Below, piece by piece: positions 25,947 to 34,571 of a stretch of DNA of 37,343 nucleotides. The first letter of the stretch is position 1; every line of letters starts with the position of its first letter. The position numbers were made by a program, and so were the translations under genes. The stretch is from an uncultured Bacteroidales bacterium (GTDB taxonomy: Bacteria; Bacteroidota; Bacteroidia; Bacteroidales; FEN-979). Location: assembly GCA_903926565.1 (NCBI GenBank), contig CAIYJU010000029.1:1-37343 (forward strand), given 5' to 3'. The notes beneath the pieces are model-generated. The model saw nothing but the letters and a program-made list of their open reading frames with translations, searched no databases and had not been told where the DNA came from.

Positions 25947-27248
25947 ATGAAAAAAATACTACTTTCTCTTATTTTAACAGCGATGGCCACCTCCTTCAGT
26001 GTGGCCCAGAATAAAAATGTAACATTTCAGGTCCATTCCCCTGATTCAATTCCTGTATATGTATTCGGAAGCTGGAGCAACTGGCTTGTCTGGCCCGGCG
26101 ACCGCATGAATTCCGTCGGAGATGGCTATTATGCAGTTACACTCTCCCTGCCGGTAAGCACAACGTATGAATTCCTGTTTGTAAACGGCATATCACCTGT
26201 TAAAGAAATATTGGACCCGGCGTGGCCTTGCACCAATGGGAATGGTGAATATACAAACCGGGTGTTGTCAATGAAAACAAATGATACGACGATATGTTAT
26301 GACTGGAAATCGTGCAACACCTGCACGGCGCCTGCCAACAATGTCGCGGTAACATTTACTGTCCATAACCCCGATTCCATCCCTGTTTATGTGTTTGGCA
26401 GCTGGAGCAACTGGCTGGTATGGCCCGGCGATCAGATGACCTCCATTGGCAATGGCGATTATGCTGTAACCTTAACCCTGCCGTCAAACACCAACTATGA
26501 ATATCTTTTTGTAAACGGGACAGTTCCGGTCAAAGAGGTGCTTAATCCTGCATGGTCATGTACCAACGGGAATGTACAATACACCAACAGGGTGCTGGCA
26601 TTGGGCAGCACAAACACCTCCCTTTGTTTCAAATGGGATTCCTGTGTCTCCTGCACAGGACAAAGCGACGGGATAATGGTTAAATTCCAGGTGCTCAATC
26701 CAGATTCGGTGCCGGTGTATGTTTTTGGAGGATGGAGCAACTGGGGAAACTGGCCGGGCACCCCGATGACATCGGTTGGTAACAATCTGTATGAAACAAC
26801 CATTCAATTGAAGTCGAACCAGACAATTGAATACCTGTTTGTAAACGGTGTCGGACCGACAAAAGAAGCGCTGGATCCTTCCTGGGCCTGCACCAACGGC
26901 AATGCGCAATACACCAATCGGATATCAACGCTTGGCAGCAGCGACACAACCATTTGTTTTAAATGGGGTGTTTGCCAGACATGCGGATCTTCTGCCGTGA
27001 ATTCCATTTCAAAAGATGAGATGAAAGTACAGCTGACCAGGGATGGCGTTCGTGTTTTTTCTACTACGGTGGCCTACATTGACCAAATTGAAGTTTATGA
27101 TTTGCTGGGCAATAAAGTCTATCATTCAGCCGGAAAAATAAAAATGAATGGCCTGGTTCCCATGGCCCTTCACGGGAATGCAGTTTATCTTATAAAAATA
27201 TCTGCAAACAATCAGAGATTCACCTTTAAAGGATTGCTGACGAATTGA
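25947..27248 (+). CDS. T9SS-exported protein with three WSNW-type carbohydrate-binding modules
   Basis: A 433-residue protein: signal peptide (to about 20, SVAQ), three tandem modules of about 105 residues (about 22-128, 131-236, 239-345) and a type A T9SS sorting domain (about 358-433, ending FKGLLTN). Each module has VYVFGSWSNW or GGWSNWGNW, a PGDxMxS turn, YEFLFVNG, then an AWxCTNGN and a C-terminal Cys pair (CxxC). The aromatic WSNW turn resembles starch-binding E-set (CBM20/CBM48-type) modules common on Bacteroidota surface proteins. No catalytic domain is present. It is the last gene of the operon and is followed by a strong terminator. Homologous modules occur in the two large proteins of the next unit. 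Confidence 0.85.
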   Translation: MKKILLSLILTAMATSFSVAQNKNVTFQVHSPDSIPVYVFGSWSNWLVWPGDRMNSVGDGYYAVTLSLPVSTTYEFLFVNGISPVKEILDPAWPCTNGNGEYTNRVLSMKTNDTTICYDWKSCNTCTAPANNVAVTFTVHNPDSIPVYVFGSWSNWLVWPGDQMTSIGNGDYAVTLTLPSNTNYEYLFVNGTVPVKEVLNPAWSCTNGNVQYTNRVLALGSTNTSLCFKWDSCVSCTGQSDGIMVKFQVLNPDSVPVYVFGGWSNWGNWPGTPMTSVGNNLYETTIQLKSNQTIEYLFVNGVGPTKEALDPSWACTNGNAQYTNRISTLGSSDTTICFKWGVCQTCGSSAVNSISKDEMKVQLTRDGVRVFSTTVAYIDQIEVYDLLGNKVYHSAGKIKMNGLVPMALHGNAVYLIKISANNQRFTFKGLLTN

Positions 27249-27272
27249 TAATCCTGTAAAAAATGCCCGAAG

Positions 27273-27317
27273 AGGCTGTACTAAAAGGATGCAATTCATT
27301 TTATTACAGCCTTTTTT
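27273..27317 (+). terminator. Intrinsic terminator ending the glycan operon
   Basis: AGGCTGTACTAAAA (27273-27286) pairs with TTTTATTACAGCCT (27299-27312) with one mismatch across a 12-base loop, followed by a run of six T ending at 27317. It lies 24 bp after the stop codon of the three-module protein and separates that operon from the promoter block at 27486. Confidence 0.88.
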
Positions 27318-27684
27318 ATTTTCACTCTCCCGTTTTTTTAAAACAACGGTTTCAGACCCTCTCCTGCTCCTCATTTTCACCTGTTAACGATTCGATTCAT
27401 GTGTATAGACTGATGTGTTAAAGCAAGCTGAGATATTTACATATATGCCTACATATCAGGTATTTGCATATTTCACAACCTTGGCTTGATGTATTAATGA
27501 TGTAATTAATAAAGTGATGTTGCTGAATTTTTGATGTACAAATATGTTTTTAAAAACTTGCATTACAATATAAATTAGCGGCCTCAAACGTCCATGATAT
27601 TTCACAAGGAAAAAATTCTATCAACATAACAACAATTCCGATGATCCTGACAATTACCGTAAATTAACCTCAAAACAATTTATC
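27318..27684. other. Gap without a gene between two glycan units
   Basis: I see no coding sequence here. It holds the promoter-operator block at 27486-27578 and about 100 bp of AT-rich leader before the next gene. The stretch 27400-27470 has further TGATGTG and TACATAT-like words that may or may not be extra sites. Confidence 0.6.
27486..27578 (+). promoter_or_regulatory. Triple TGATGTA operator and promoter of the second glycan unit
   Basis: TGATGTA occurs at 27487-27493, 27498-27504 and 27532-27538, with the same 11- and 34-bp spacings as the block at 16056. The -7-like TAAATTAG at 27571-27578 again lies 32 bp after the last heptamer. GTTGCTG between the second and third heptamer is also shared. 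An extra near-match, TGATGTT, lies at 27515-27521. The coding sequence begins at 27685, so the leader is about 100 bases. Confidence 0.65.
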
Positions 27685-30654
27685 ATGAAAAAACAATTCC
27701 TTTCTGCAATTTTCAGCATGATGCTTTCAGTGATTTGTTATGCTCAAACACCTTTGGATTTACCGGTGACTTTTGATGATGCCACCGTGAACTATGCGTT
27801 GACCGATTTTGGCGGGAACATCAGCAGTATTGTAAGTGATCCGACAGTTCCGACAAATATGGCCTGCAAAATCATTAAAAGCAGCACTGCAGAATTGTGG
27901 GCTGGAACCACCTTAGGAGGAGCCGTTGGTTTTGCAACACCTGTGCCGTTTGCAGCCGGTTCTACTACGATAACCATGAGAGTTTATTCACCGGATGCAG
28001 GTATCATTGTCAAGATGAAGGTAGAAGATGCAACGGATCCGACCAAATCCGTGGAAACAAATGTGTTGACAACCACAGCCGGCACATGGGAAACACTCAC
28101 ATTCGATTTTGCCAACCAGGCCCCGGGAACGGCTGCGATTAATTTCAGCTATACCTACAATAAAATGTCGGTGTTTTTCAACTTTGGAACTCCCGGATCT
28201 CTTGCAGGAGAAAAAACATACTATTGCGATGATATTTATTTTGTCTATTCCGGTCCAACCCCGCTAAACCTTCCGGTAACTTTCAACAATAATAATGTCA
28301 ATTATGATCTTGTTGATTTTGGCGGCAATGCCAGCAGCATTGTTTTTGACCTGGTGGTTCCAACCAATAAGGTATGCCAGGTTATCAAATCAAATGTTGC
28401 CGAACTTTGGGCAGGAACAACGCTCGGGGGAACATCCGGTGGATTTGCCACTGCGATTCCTTTTGCAGCAGGTGCAACCTCATTGACCATGCGGGTTTAT
28501 TCACCGGATGCCGGGATCCCGATCCGTCTGAAAGTAGAAGACCCTGCCAATCCAGACGTCATATGTGAAACGGAAGCATTAACAACCGTAGTAAATACAT
28601 GGGAAACCCTGACGTTCAATTTTGCCAATCAGGTTGCCGGGACTCCCCCACTAAATCTCAGCAACACGTATAAAAAATTATCGGTATTCTTCAATTTTGG
28701 CACAACCGGTGCAGTTGCAGGAACCAAAACATACTTTTTTGATGATGTCGCCTTTGTGCCTGCAGTTGTTCCCGTAATTGACCTTCCCGTTACTTTCGAC
28801 AACCCGGCCATCAACTACGGGCTGGTTGATTTTGGCGGTAATGCAAGCAGCATCGTAGCTGACCTGGTCGTTCCATCAAACATGGTCCTGCAGGTTATCA
28901 AATCAAACACTGCCGTGCTTTGGGCCGGTACGACGCTTGGAGGGTCAATCGGATTTGCCACGGCAGTGCCATTTGCCTTGGGTTCAACCACGATTACGAT
29001 GCGGGTTTATTCACCCGATGCAGGCACCCCTGTCAGGATGAAAGTAGAAGATCCAATCATTGGTGCCGTCGCCGTTGAAACGGAAGCGATGACAACTCTG
29101 GTCAACGCATGGGAAACACTTACATTTAATTTCGCCAACCCTGCACCAGGAAGCACTCCTATTAATTTTAGCAACACCTATAAAAAAATGTCGCTGTTTT
29201 TCAACTTCGGCACCACCGGGGCCGTTGCAGGTACAAAAACATATTATTGCGATGATATTATTTTCGGCGGTGGCGGGCCCGTACTGCTCAACCTGCCTGT
29301 AACATTCGAAAACAGCAATGTTAACTACGACCTGGTTGATTTCAGCGGTAACACCAGCAGCATCGTCAATGACCTCGTGGTTCCGTCCAATAAAGTATGC
29401 AAGGTGATCAAATCGGATGTTGCCGACCCCTGGGCCGGTACAACCATTGGCGGATCAACCGGTGGATTTGCTTCTCCGATCCCGTTTGCACTGGATTATA
29501 CCAGGATCATCATGCGCGTGTATTCTCCCGATGCCGGCATTCCTGTCCGCATGAAAGTAGAAGATCCGGCCAATCCGGGGATTTACGTGGAGACGGAAGC
29601 AGTGACAACCGTAGCCAATACATGGGAAACGCTCACATTCAATTTCGCCAGCCAGGTACCCGAAACTCCTGCGCTAAATCTCAGCAACACCTATAAAAAG
29701 CTGACAGTATTTTTCAATTTTGGAACACCAGGTGCAGTAGCCGGAACCAAAACCTACTATTTTGACGATGTTGCATTTGGCCCTTATGTTCCGACGATGA
29801 TACAGGTTACCTTCCAGGTTCAGAATCCCCCCTCCACCCCTGTGTATGTATTTGGGGGCTGGTCCAACTGGGGCAATTATCCGGGAACCGAGATGACCTC
29901 TGCCGGAGGTGGTTTTTATACAGTAACCCTTCCTCTGGCAGCAAGTTCCTCCCATGAATTTCTTTTCGTCAGCGGCAGTACGCCCGTCAATGAAGTGCTG
30001 GATCCTTCATGGCTGTGCACGAACCAAAATGCCCAATACACGAACCGGGAAGTCACCCTTGATCGCACTGACGTCACCATATGTTATAACTGGAGTTCCT
30101 GCAACTCCTGCATCATTCCTGTAGTGCCTGTTAACAGGGACCTACAGAATATAACTGTTGCTGCCGAAGAGGGAGCTTGCTACGATGCGACCCAAACAGT
30201 CACCATTGCCGGCAACAACAGCTTTTTCACCGTAGCTGCCGGGGGTGCCGCAGACGTTGTTGCAGGGCAGAACATTCTGATCCTGCCGGGTATGACCATC
30301 AGTGAAGGTGGATATTTCCATGGGTATATCTCGATAAACCAGCAGTTCTGTGCCATACCTGCTGTGAAATCTGTTGAAATCCCGCAGAAAAACATACTGA
30401 ACACCGACGTTTTAGACCTGAGAATTTTTCCGAATCCGGCATCTTCCAGTGTGATGCTTGATCTTACCGGTGTGGCTGATGGCGCTCAGACCAAACTTGA
30501 AATGATCGGGATCAGGGGTGAGTCGATTCGTACCGAAGTGTTTTCCGGCAGCGGAAAACATCCGATTCCGCTAACCGGCCTGACAACCGGCGTTTATGTA
30601 TTCCGGGTAATTTGCGGAGACCAGGTTGTTACAAAAATGTTGCTGAAAAACTAA
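27685..30654 (+). CDS. Large T9SS-exported protein with four jelly-roll CBMs and one WSNW module
   Basis: A 989-residue protein without a catalytic domain. Signal peptide (about 1-20); four tandem modules of about 170 residues (about 22-190, 192-360, 362-530, 532-700), each opening with LPVTFDD/FNN, then VDFGGNASSIV, ELWAGTTLGG, MRVYSPDAGIPVRMKVEDP, WETLTFNFANQ, and closing with TKTYYFDDVAF; one WSNW-type module (about 705-808); a short beta-solenoid-like segment (about 815-895, QNITVAAEEGACYDATQTVT onward); and a T9SS sorting domain (about 908-989). The repeated module resembles the binding domains attached to secreted family 16 laminarinases in Flavobacteriia, so beta-glucan is the likely ligand. 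Multivalency suggests strong capture of insoluble or long chains at the surface. Confidence 0.86.
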   Translation: MKKQFLSAIFSMMLSVICYAQTPLDLPVTFDDATVNYALTDFGGNISSIVSDPTVPTNMACKIIKSSTAELWAGTTLGGAVGFATPVPFAAGSTTITMRVYSPDAGIIVKMKVEDATDPTKSVETNVLTTTAGTWETLTFDFANQAPGTAAINFSYTYNKMSVFFNFGTPGSLAGEKTYYCDDIYFVYSGPTPLNLPVTFNNNNVNYDLVDFGGNASSIVFDLVVPTNKVCQVIKSNVAELWAGTTLGGTSGGFATAIPFAAGATSLTMRVYSPDAGIPIRLKVEDPANPDVICETEALTTVVNTWETLTFNFANQVAGTPPLNLSNTYKKLSVFFNFGTTGAVAGTKTYFFDDVAFVPAVVPVIDLPVTFDNPAINYGLVDFGGNASSIVADLVVPSNMVLQVIKSNTAVLWAGTTLGGSIGFATAVPFALGSTTITMRVYSPDAGTPVRMKVEDPIIGAVAVETEAMTTLVNAWETLTFNFANPAPGSTPINFSNTYKKMSLFFNFGTTGAVAGTKTYYCDDIIFGGGGPVLLNLPVTFENSNVNYDLVDFSGNTSSIVNDLVVPSNKVCKVIKSDVADPWAGTTIGGSTGGFASPIPFALDYTRIIMRVYSPDAGIPVRMKVEDPANPGIYVETEAVTTVANTWETLTFNFASQVPETPALNLSNTYKKLTVFFNFGTPGAVAGTKTYYFDDVAFGPYVPTMIQVTFQVQNPPSTPVYVFGGWSNWGNYPGTEMTSAGGGFYTVTLPLAASSSHEFLFVSGSTPVNEVLDPSWLCTNQNAQYTNREVTLDRTDVTICYNWSSCNSCIIPVVPVNRDLQNITVAAEEGACYDATQTVTIAGNNSFFTVAAGGAADVVAGQNILILPGMTISEGGYFHGYISINQQFCAIPAVKSVEIPQKNILNTDVLDLRIFPNPASSSVMLDLTGVADGAQTKLEMIGIRGESIRTEVFSGSGKHPIPLTGLTTGVYVFRVICGDQVVTKMLLKN

Positions 30655-30713
30655 CAGCATCGCGTGCCTTTCATGACCAATCAATAGTAGAAACTGTTCA
30701 AAAAATCAAAGCA

Positions 30714-32447
30714 ATGAAAAACATTTCATATCATAAAGTCAACCCTGCAATCAGGCTGGTAGCAGGTGTAGCGATCCTGATCACCTTCTTCATCTCAGGT
30801 TCATTACCTGTTCAATCCCAGGTTATTAACCACCGCCCATTAACGCAGGTGGATCTGCCCGTAACCTTTGATGATGCAAGTGTGAACTACGACCTGATCG
30901 ATTTTGGAGGAACCGCCAGCGTGATCCAGGTCGATCCGGTGGCCCCGCCAAACAACGTTTGCAAAACCATCAAGGGAAATACAGCTGAAACCTGGGCCGG
31001 TACAACCATTGGCGGCACCGCAGGTTTTGCAAATGTTGTTCCTTTTGCGCCGGGCGCGACCACAATGACCATGAGGGTTTATTCACCGGATGCCGGAATC
31101 CCTGTCCGCATGAAAGTTGAAGACCCCAACGATCCAACCAAAAGTGTTGAGACGCAAGTTTTAACCACAACTTCCAATGCCTGGGAAACCCTTACATTCG
31201 ATTTTGCCAACCAGGCACCCGGAACCGCTGCCATCAATTACAGCTACATCTATAAAAAACTCTCCGTGTTTTTTAATTTTGGCACGACAGGTGCGATTGC
31301 CGGAACCAAAACGTATTATTTTGACGATATCGCTTTCGGCGGAACAGCCCCGGGCTCTATTTTGGTAACATTCCAGGTTCTTAACCCGGATTCTGTTCCG
31401 GTGTATGTGTTCGGGAGCTGGACCAACTGGGGTAACTGGCCCGGTGATCCCATGACTTCAATCGGAAACGGTTACTATACTGTGAACCTTCCTTTCCCGG
31501 CAAATTCCAGCCATGAATTTTTATTTGTAAATGGCACCAACCCTGTAAAAGAAGTATTAAATCCTGCATGGTCCTGCACCAACGGCAATGCCACCTATAC
31601 AAACAGGGTGATCACTCTGGGCCCTGCCGACACCCTGATCTGTTTCAAATGGGATTCATGCACCCAGTGCAATGTGCCTTCACAAACCCAGGTGAACCTT
31701 CCTGTGACGTTTGACGACAGCAATGTAAATTACGCTCTGGTTGACTTTGGCGGCAATGCAAGCAACATTGAAAACGACCCTGTATTGCCATCCAATAAAG
31801 TTTGTAAAGTCATTAAATCCAATTCGGCTGAACTATGGGCCGGAACAACAATCGGAGGCACAGCCGGCTTTGCAGCTGCCATTCCGTTTGCTGCGGGTTC
31901 CACAATCATGACCATGAGCGTGTATTCTCCCGACAGCGGCATCCCTGTTCGCATGAAGGTGGAAGACCCCAACGATCCAACCAAAAGTGTTGAAACTGAA
32001 GATATGACAACGACGTCAAACGCATGGGAAACACTGGTGTTCGATTTTGCAAACCAGGCTGCCGGAACTGCTGCGATCAACTTCGGGTACACCTACAAGA
32101 AACTGTCCGTATTTTTCAATTTTGGAATTACCGGCGCCATTGCAGGAACCAAGACTTACTTCTTTGACAATGTGGCTTTTGGTTTTCCGGTTACAACTGG
32201 AACCATTGCAGGAGATGAAATCAAGGTAAACCTCAGCCAGGCCGGACTGCGCATATTTTCAAATACGATCTCAGGTGTAGATCAGATCAATGTTTTTGAT
32301 ATCATGGGAAGGAGTGTTTATTCATCCGGCGGAAAATCTGACGTCAATACGCTGATCCCGATGTGGCTTAATTCCGGATCGTTCTATATCATTAAAATCA
32401 AAGTGAAAGATCAGGTCGCTACATTTAAGGGATTGCTGGTAAATTAA
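30714..32447 (+). CDS. T9SS-exported protein with jelly-roll CBM - WSNW - jelly-roll CBM layout
   Basis: 577 residues from ATG 30714; an upstream in-frame start at 30612 would overlap the previous gene and spoil the signal peptide. Signal segment around LVAGVAILITFFISGSL (ending VQSQ, about residue 35). A first jelly-roll module (about 46-212), a WSNW-type module (about 217-322), a second jelly-roll module (about 325-490) and a T9SS sorting domain (about 500-577, ending FKGLLVN). The modules are close relatives of those in the preceding protein, and the tail is nearly the same as in the three-module protein at 25947. No catalytic residues are seen. It is 59 bp after the preceding gene and 27 bp before the symporter gene. 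Confidence 0.86.
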   Translation: MKNISYHKVNPAIRLVAGVAILITFFISGSLPVQSQVINHRPLTQVDLPVTFDDASVNYDLIDFGGTASVIQVDPVAPPNNVCKTIKGNTAETWAGTTIGGTAGFANVVPFAPGATTMTMRVYSPDAGIPVRMKVEDPNDPTKSVETQVLTTTSNAWETLTFDFANQAPGTAAINYSYIYKKLSVFFNFGTTGAIAGTKTYYFDDIAFGGTAPGSILVTFQVLNPDSVPVYVFGSWTNWGNWPGDPMTSIGNGYYTVNLPFPANSSHEFLFVNGTNPVKEVLNPAWSCTNGNATYTNRVITLGPADTLICFKWDSCTQCNVPSQTQVNLPVTFDDSNVNYALVDFGGNASNIENDPVLPSNKVCKVIKSNSAELWAGTTIGGTAGFAAAIPFAAGSTIMTMSVYSPDSGIPVRMKVEDPNDPTKSVETEDMTTTSNAWETLVFDFANQAAGTAAINFGYTYKKLSVFFNFGITGAIAGTKTYFFDNVAFGFPVTTGTIAGDEIKVNLSQAGLRIFSNTISGVDQINVFDIMGRSVYSSGGKSDVNTLIPMWLNSGSFYIIKIKVKDQVATFKGLLVN

Positions 32448-32474
32448 CAAACAGAAGGATAATACTGACAAACC

Positions 32475-34205
32475 ATGGATACAGGTTTTACCCTCAGCTG
32501 GATTGACTATGCCATCATGATCGTGTATTTCGTTTTTGTGCTCGGCATCGGCTGGGCACTTAAACGGCACATGAAGACCGCCAATGCATTTCTGGAAGCA
32601 GGCAGGGCGATGCCGGCCTGGGTGGCGGGACTGGCCTTTATCTCAACCAATCTCGGGGCGCTTGAGGTGATGGGAATGACGGGATCGGGGGCCAAATACG
32701 GCATGTTAACCACTCATTTTTACTGGATCGGGGCCATTCCTGCCATGGTTTTCCTGGCCCTGTTCATGATGCCATTTTATTATGGATCAAAAGCGAGATC
32801 TGTACCGGAATACCTGAAACTGAGGTTTGATGAAAAAACCCGCGGTTTGAATGCGATTCTTTTTGCGGTCATGACCATCCTGGCTTCAGGAATATCGATG
32901 TACGCACTGGCGATTCTCATGGAACGGGTTCTGGAATGGAATTTTCACCTGAGCCTGGTATTATCTGCTGCCATTGTGCTTGGATACACTTACCTTGGCG
33001 GGCTTTCTTCAGCAATTTACAATGAGGTTCTTCAATTCTTCATCATCGTTTTTGGTTTGCTCCCCATTGTCATCCTGTGCCTGATGGACCTTGGCGGATG
33101 GTCGGGAATGAAAGAGCAGTTAGCCCCCATCGTGTCGGCAAAAGGGTTTGCCCCCGATACCTGGACCACCACCTGGAAATATACAGGTACCGCTTCGGCC
33201 AATCCGATGGGTGTGGAGTGGTATGGCATCTTTGCCGGACTCGGTTTTGTGCTATCCTTCGGGTACTGGTGTACCAACTTCCTCATTGTTCAGCGCGCCA
33301 TGTCGGCGGAATCTCCCACAGCGGCGAGAAACACCCCGTTAATCGGGGCTCTGCCAAAGATGTTCATTCCTTTCCTGATCATTGTGCCGGGAATAGCTGC
33401 ACTTGTATTGCTGAACAAACAGGGTTCCGGTTTTACCCTGCCGGAAATTGCCCCGGGCCAGTATAATTATGACTATACCATCATCGCCCTGCTGAAACAG
33501 TACCTTCCGGCAGGGGTACTCGGACTGGGCATTACGGCACTGCTGGCCTCCTTTATGTCGGGAATGGCGGGAAATGTTTCCGCCTTCAACACTGTATGGA
33601 CGTATGACATATACCAGAGCTACATACGACCGGTCACGGGCAATAAAGATGCCGACGACCGGCATTATCTCACGGTGGGGCGGATGGCCACTGTTTTCGG
33701 GGTGGTGGTGAGCATTGCCGCTGCCTACCTTGCGAGTCTCTTTGGCAACATCATGGATTTTCTGCAAACAATTTTCTCCATGATCAATGCGCCTTTGTTC
33801 GCCGTGATCTTCCTTGGAATGTTCTGGAAGCGAACCACCGGGCATGGGGCATTCATCGGCCTGCTCTCCGGCTTTTTTGTCGCATTGCTGCACCATGGAC
33901 TAACTTCACCGCTGGGGGCAGCCACCCTCGTAAAAGGAGGCTGGATCTACCATGCGTATGTTTATCCCGTTGAGATGGCACAAAACTTCTGGACCGCAAT
34001 CTTTGCCTTCACGACTGCTTCGATTGTTACGGTTGCTCTTTCCATGATCACCAAACAGCTGAAAACTGACGACGACCTGAAAGGTCTTGTCTATTCGCTT
34101 ACGCCAAAATTCAGGGAGGAACATGTGCGGTGGTATTACAGATCCTCCACCCTTGCAATCTTTGTACTGGCCATTGCAGGTTTGCTTACAATTTTATTCT
34201 GGTAA
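32475..34205 (+). CDS. Sodium/solute symporter (SSS family, SGLT-like)
   Basis: A 576-residue inner-membrane protein with about 14 hydrophobic segments, the expected size for the family. Visible family features include AGLAFISTNLGALEVMGMTGSGAKYG near the N-terminus in separate helices, KARSVPEYLKLRFD, TYLGGLSSAIYNEVLQFF, and the ASFMSGMAGNVSAFNTVWTYD helix that contains the conserved Ser/Asn region linked to Na+ binding. The SGLT branch couples Na+ entry to sugar uptake. Next to a glucan-degrading locus, glucose or a short glucoside is the likely cargo. The gene follows the T9SS protein gene by 27 bp and is followed by a small membrane protein gene. Confidence 0.92.
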   Translation: MDTGFTLSWIDYAIMIVYFVFVLGIGWALKRHMKTANAFLEAGRAMPAWVAGLAFISTNLGALEVMGMTGSGAKYGMLTTHFYWIGAIPAMVFLALFMMPFYYGSKARSVPEYLKLRFDEKTRGLNAILFAVMTILASGISMYALAILMERVLEWNFHLSLVLSAAIVLGYTYLGGLSSAIYNEVLQFFIIVFGLLPIVILCLMDLGGWSGMKEQLAPIVSAKGFAPDTWTTTWKYTGTASANPMGVEWYGIFAGLGFVLSFGYWCTNFLIVQRAMSAESPTAARNTPLIGALPKMFIPFLIIVPGIAALVLLNKQGSGFTLPEIAPGQYNYDYTIIALLKQYLPAGVLGLGITALLASFMSGMAGNVSAFNTVWTYDIYQSYIRPVTGNKDADDRHYLTVGRMATVFGVVVSIAAAYLASLFGNIMDFLQTIFSMINAPLFAVIFLGMFWKRTTGHGAFIGLLSGFFVALLHHGLTSPLGAATLVKGGWIYHAYVYPVEMAQNFWTAIFAFTTASIVTVALSMITKQLKTDDDLKGLVYSLTPKFREEHVRWYYRSSTLAIFVLAIAGLLTILFW

Positions 34206-34232
34206 CAACCACTGATATTAAAATTCAACCCA

Positions 34233-34442
34233 ATGGGCATCGACATCAAATTCCCGATAGGCTTAATGTTTACGATTTTAGGCTTGCTTATTACCATTTT
34301 CGGCATCATGACCAATACCGATGTTCCCATGTACAGCCGCTCCCTGGGAATAAACATCAACCTCTGGTCGGGAGCAGGAATGTTGGTTTTTGGCATCATC
34401 ATGCTGGTTTTCTCCTATCTGACAAGTAAAGCTAAAAAATAG
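34233..34442 (+). CDS. Small two-helix membrane protein next to the symporter
   Basis: A 69-residue protein with two clear hydrophobic helices (about 10-28 and 45-63) joined by a short loop with Tyr, Ser and Arg, and a basic tail (TSKAKK). It lies 27 bp after the symporter stop codon in the same direction, so it is probably co-expressed with it and may be an accessory subunit. No named family can be given. The composition and clean membrane pattern make it much more likely to be a real gene than a chance ORF. Confidence 0.72.
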   Translation: MGIDIKFPIGLMFTILGLLITIFGIMTNTDVPMYSRSLGININLWSGAGMLVFGIIMLVFSYLTSKAKK

Positions 34443-34571
34443 GTGATCGGGATATAGTTGATTTTATTCCTGACATTTTCCCCATCCTGGCATATATTGT
34501 TTTTTTTTGTAGATTTACGATCTCTGTAACGCTATCGGTAAAGTACAAAAGACCAGACTAACAATCCAGTG

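Noticed and set aside
27685-30654. Large binding protein as a hydrolase
   Set aside because: No paired catalytic acids in a recognisable family motif; every segment is assigned to binding modules, a linker domain or the T9SS tail.
30612-30713. Longer start for the second multi-CBM protein
   Set aside because: It overlaps the previous gene and places charged residues before the signal peptide.
25947-32447. CRISPR-like or satellite repeats
   Set aside because: The repeats are long, in frame and encode protein modules; there are no short identical repeats with unique spacers and no cas genes.
34510-34517. TAGATTTA as the -7 box for the TPR regulator
   Set aside because: Seven of eight bases match TAnnTTTG, but no TTTG box is found at the right distance upstream.
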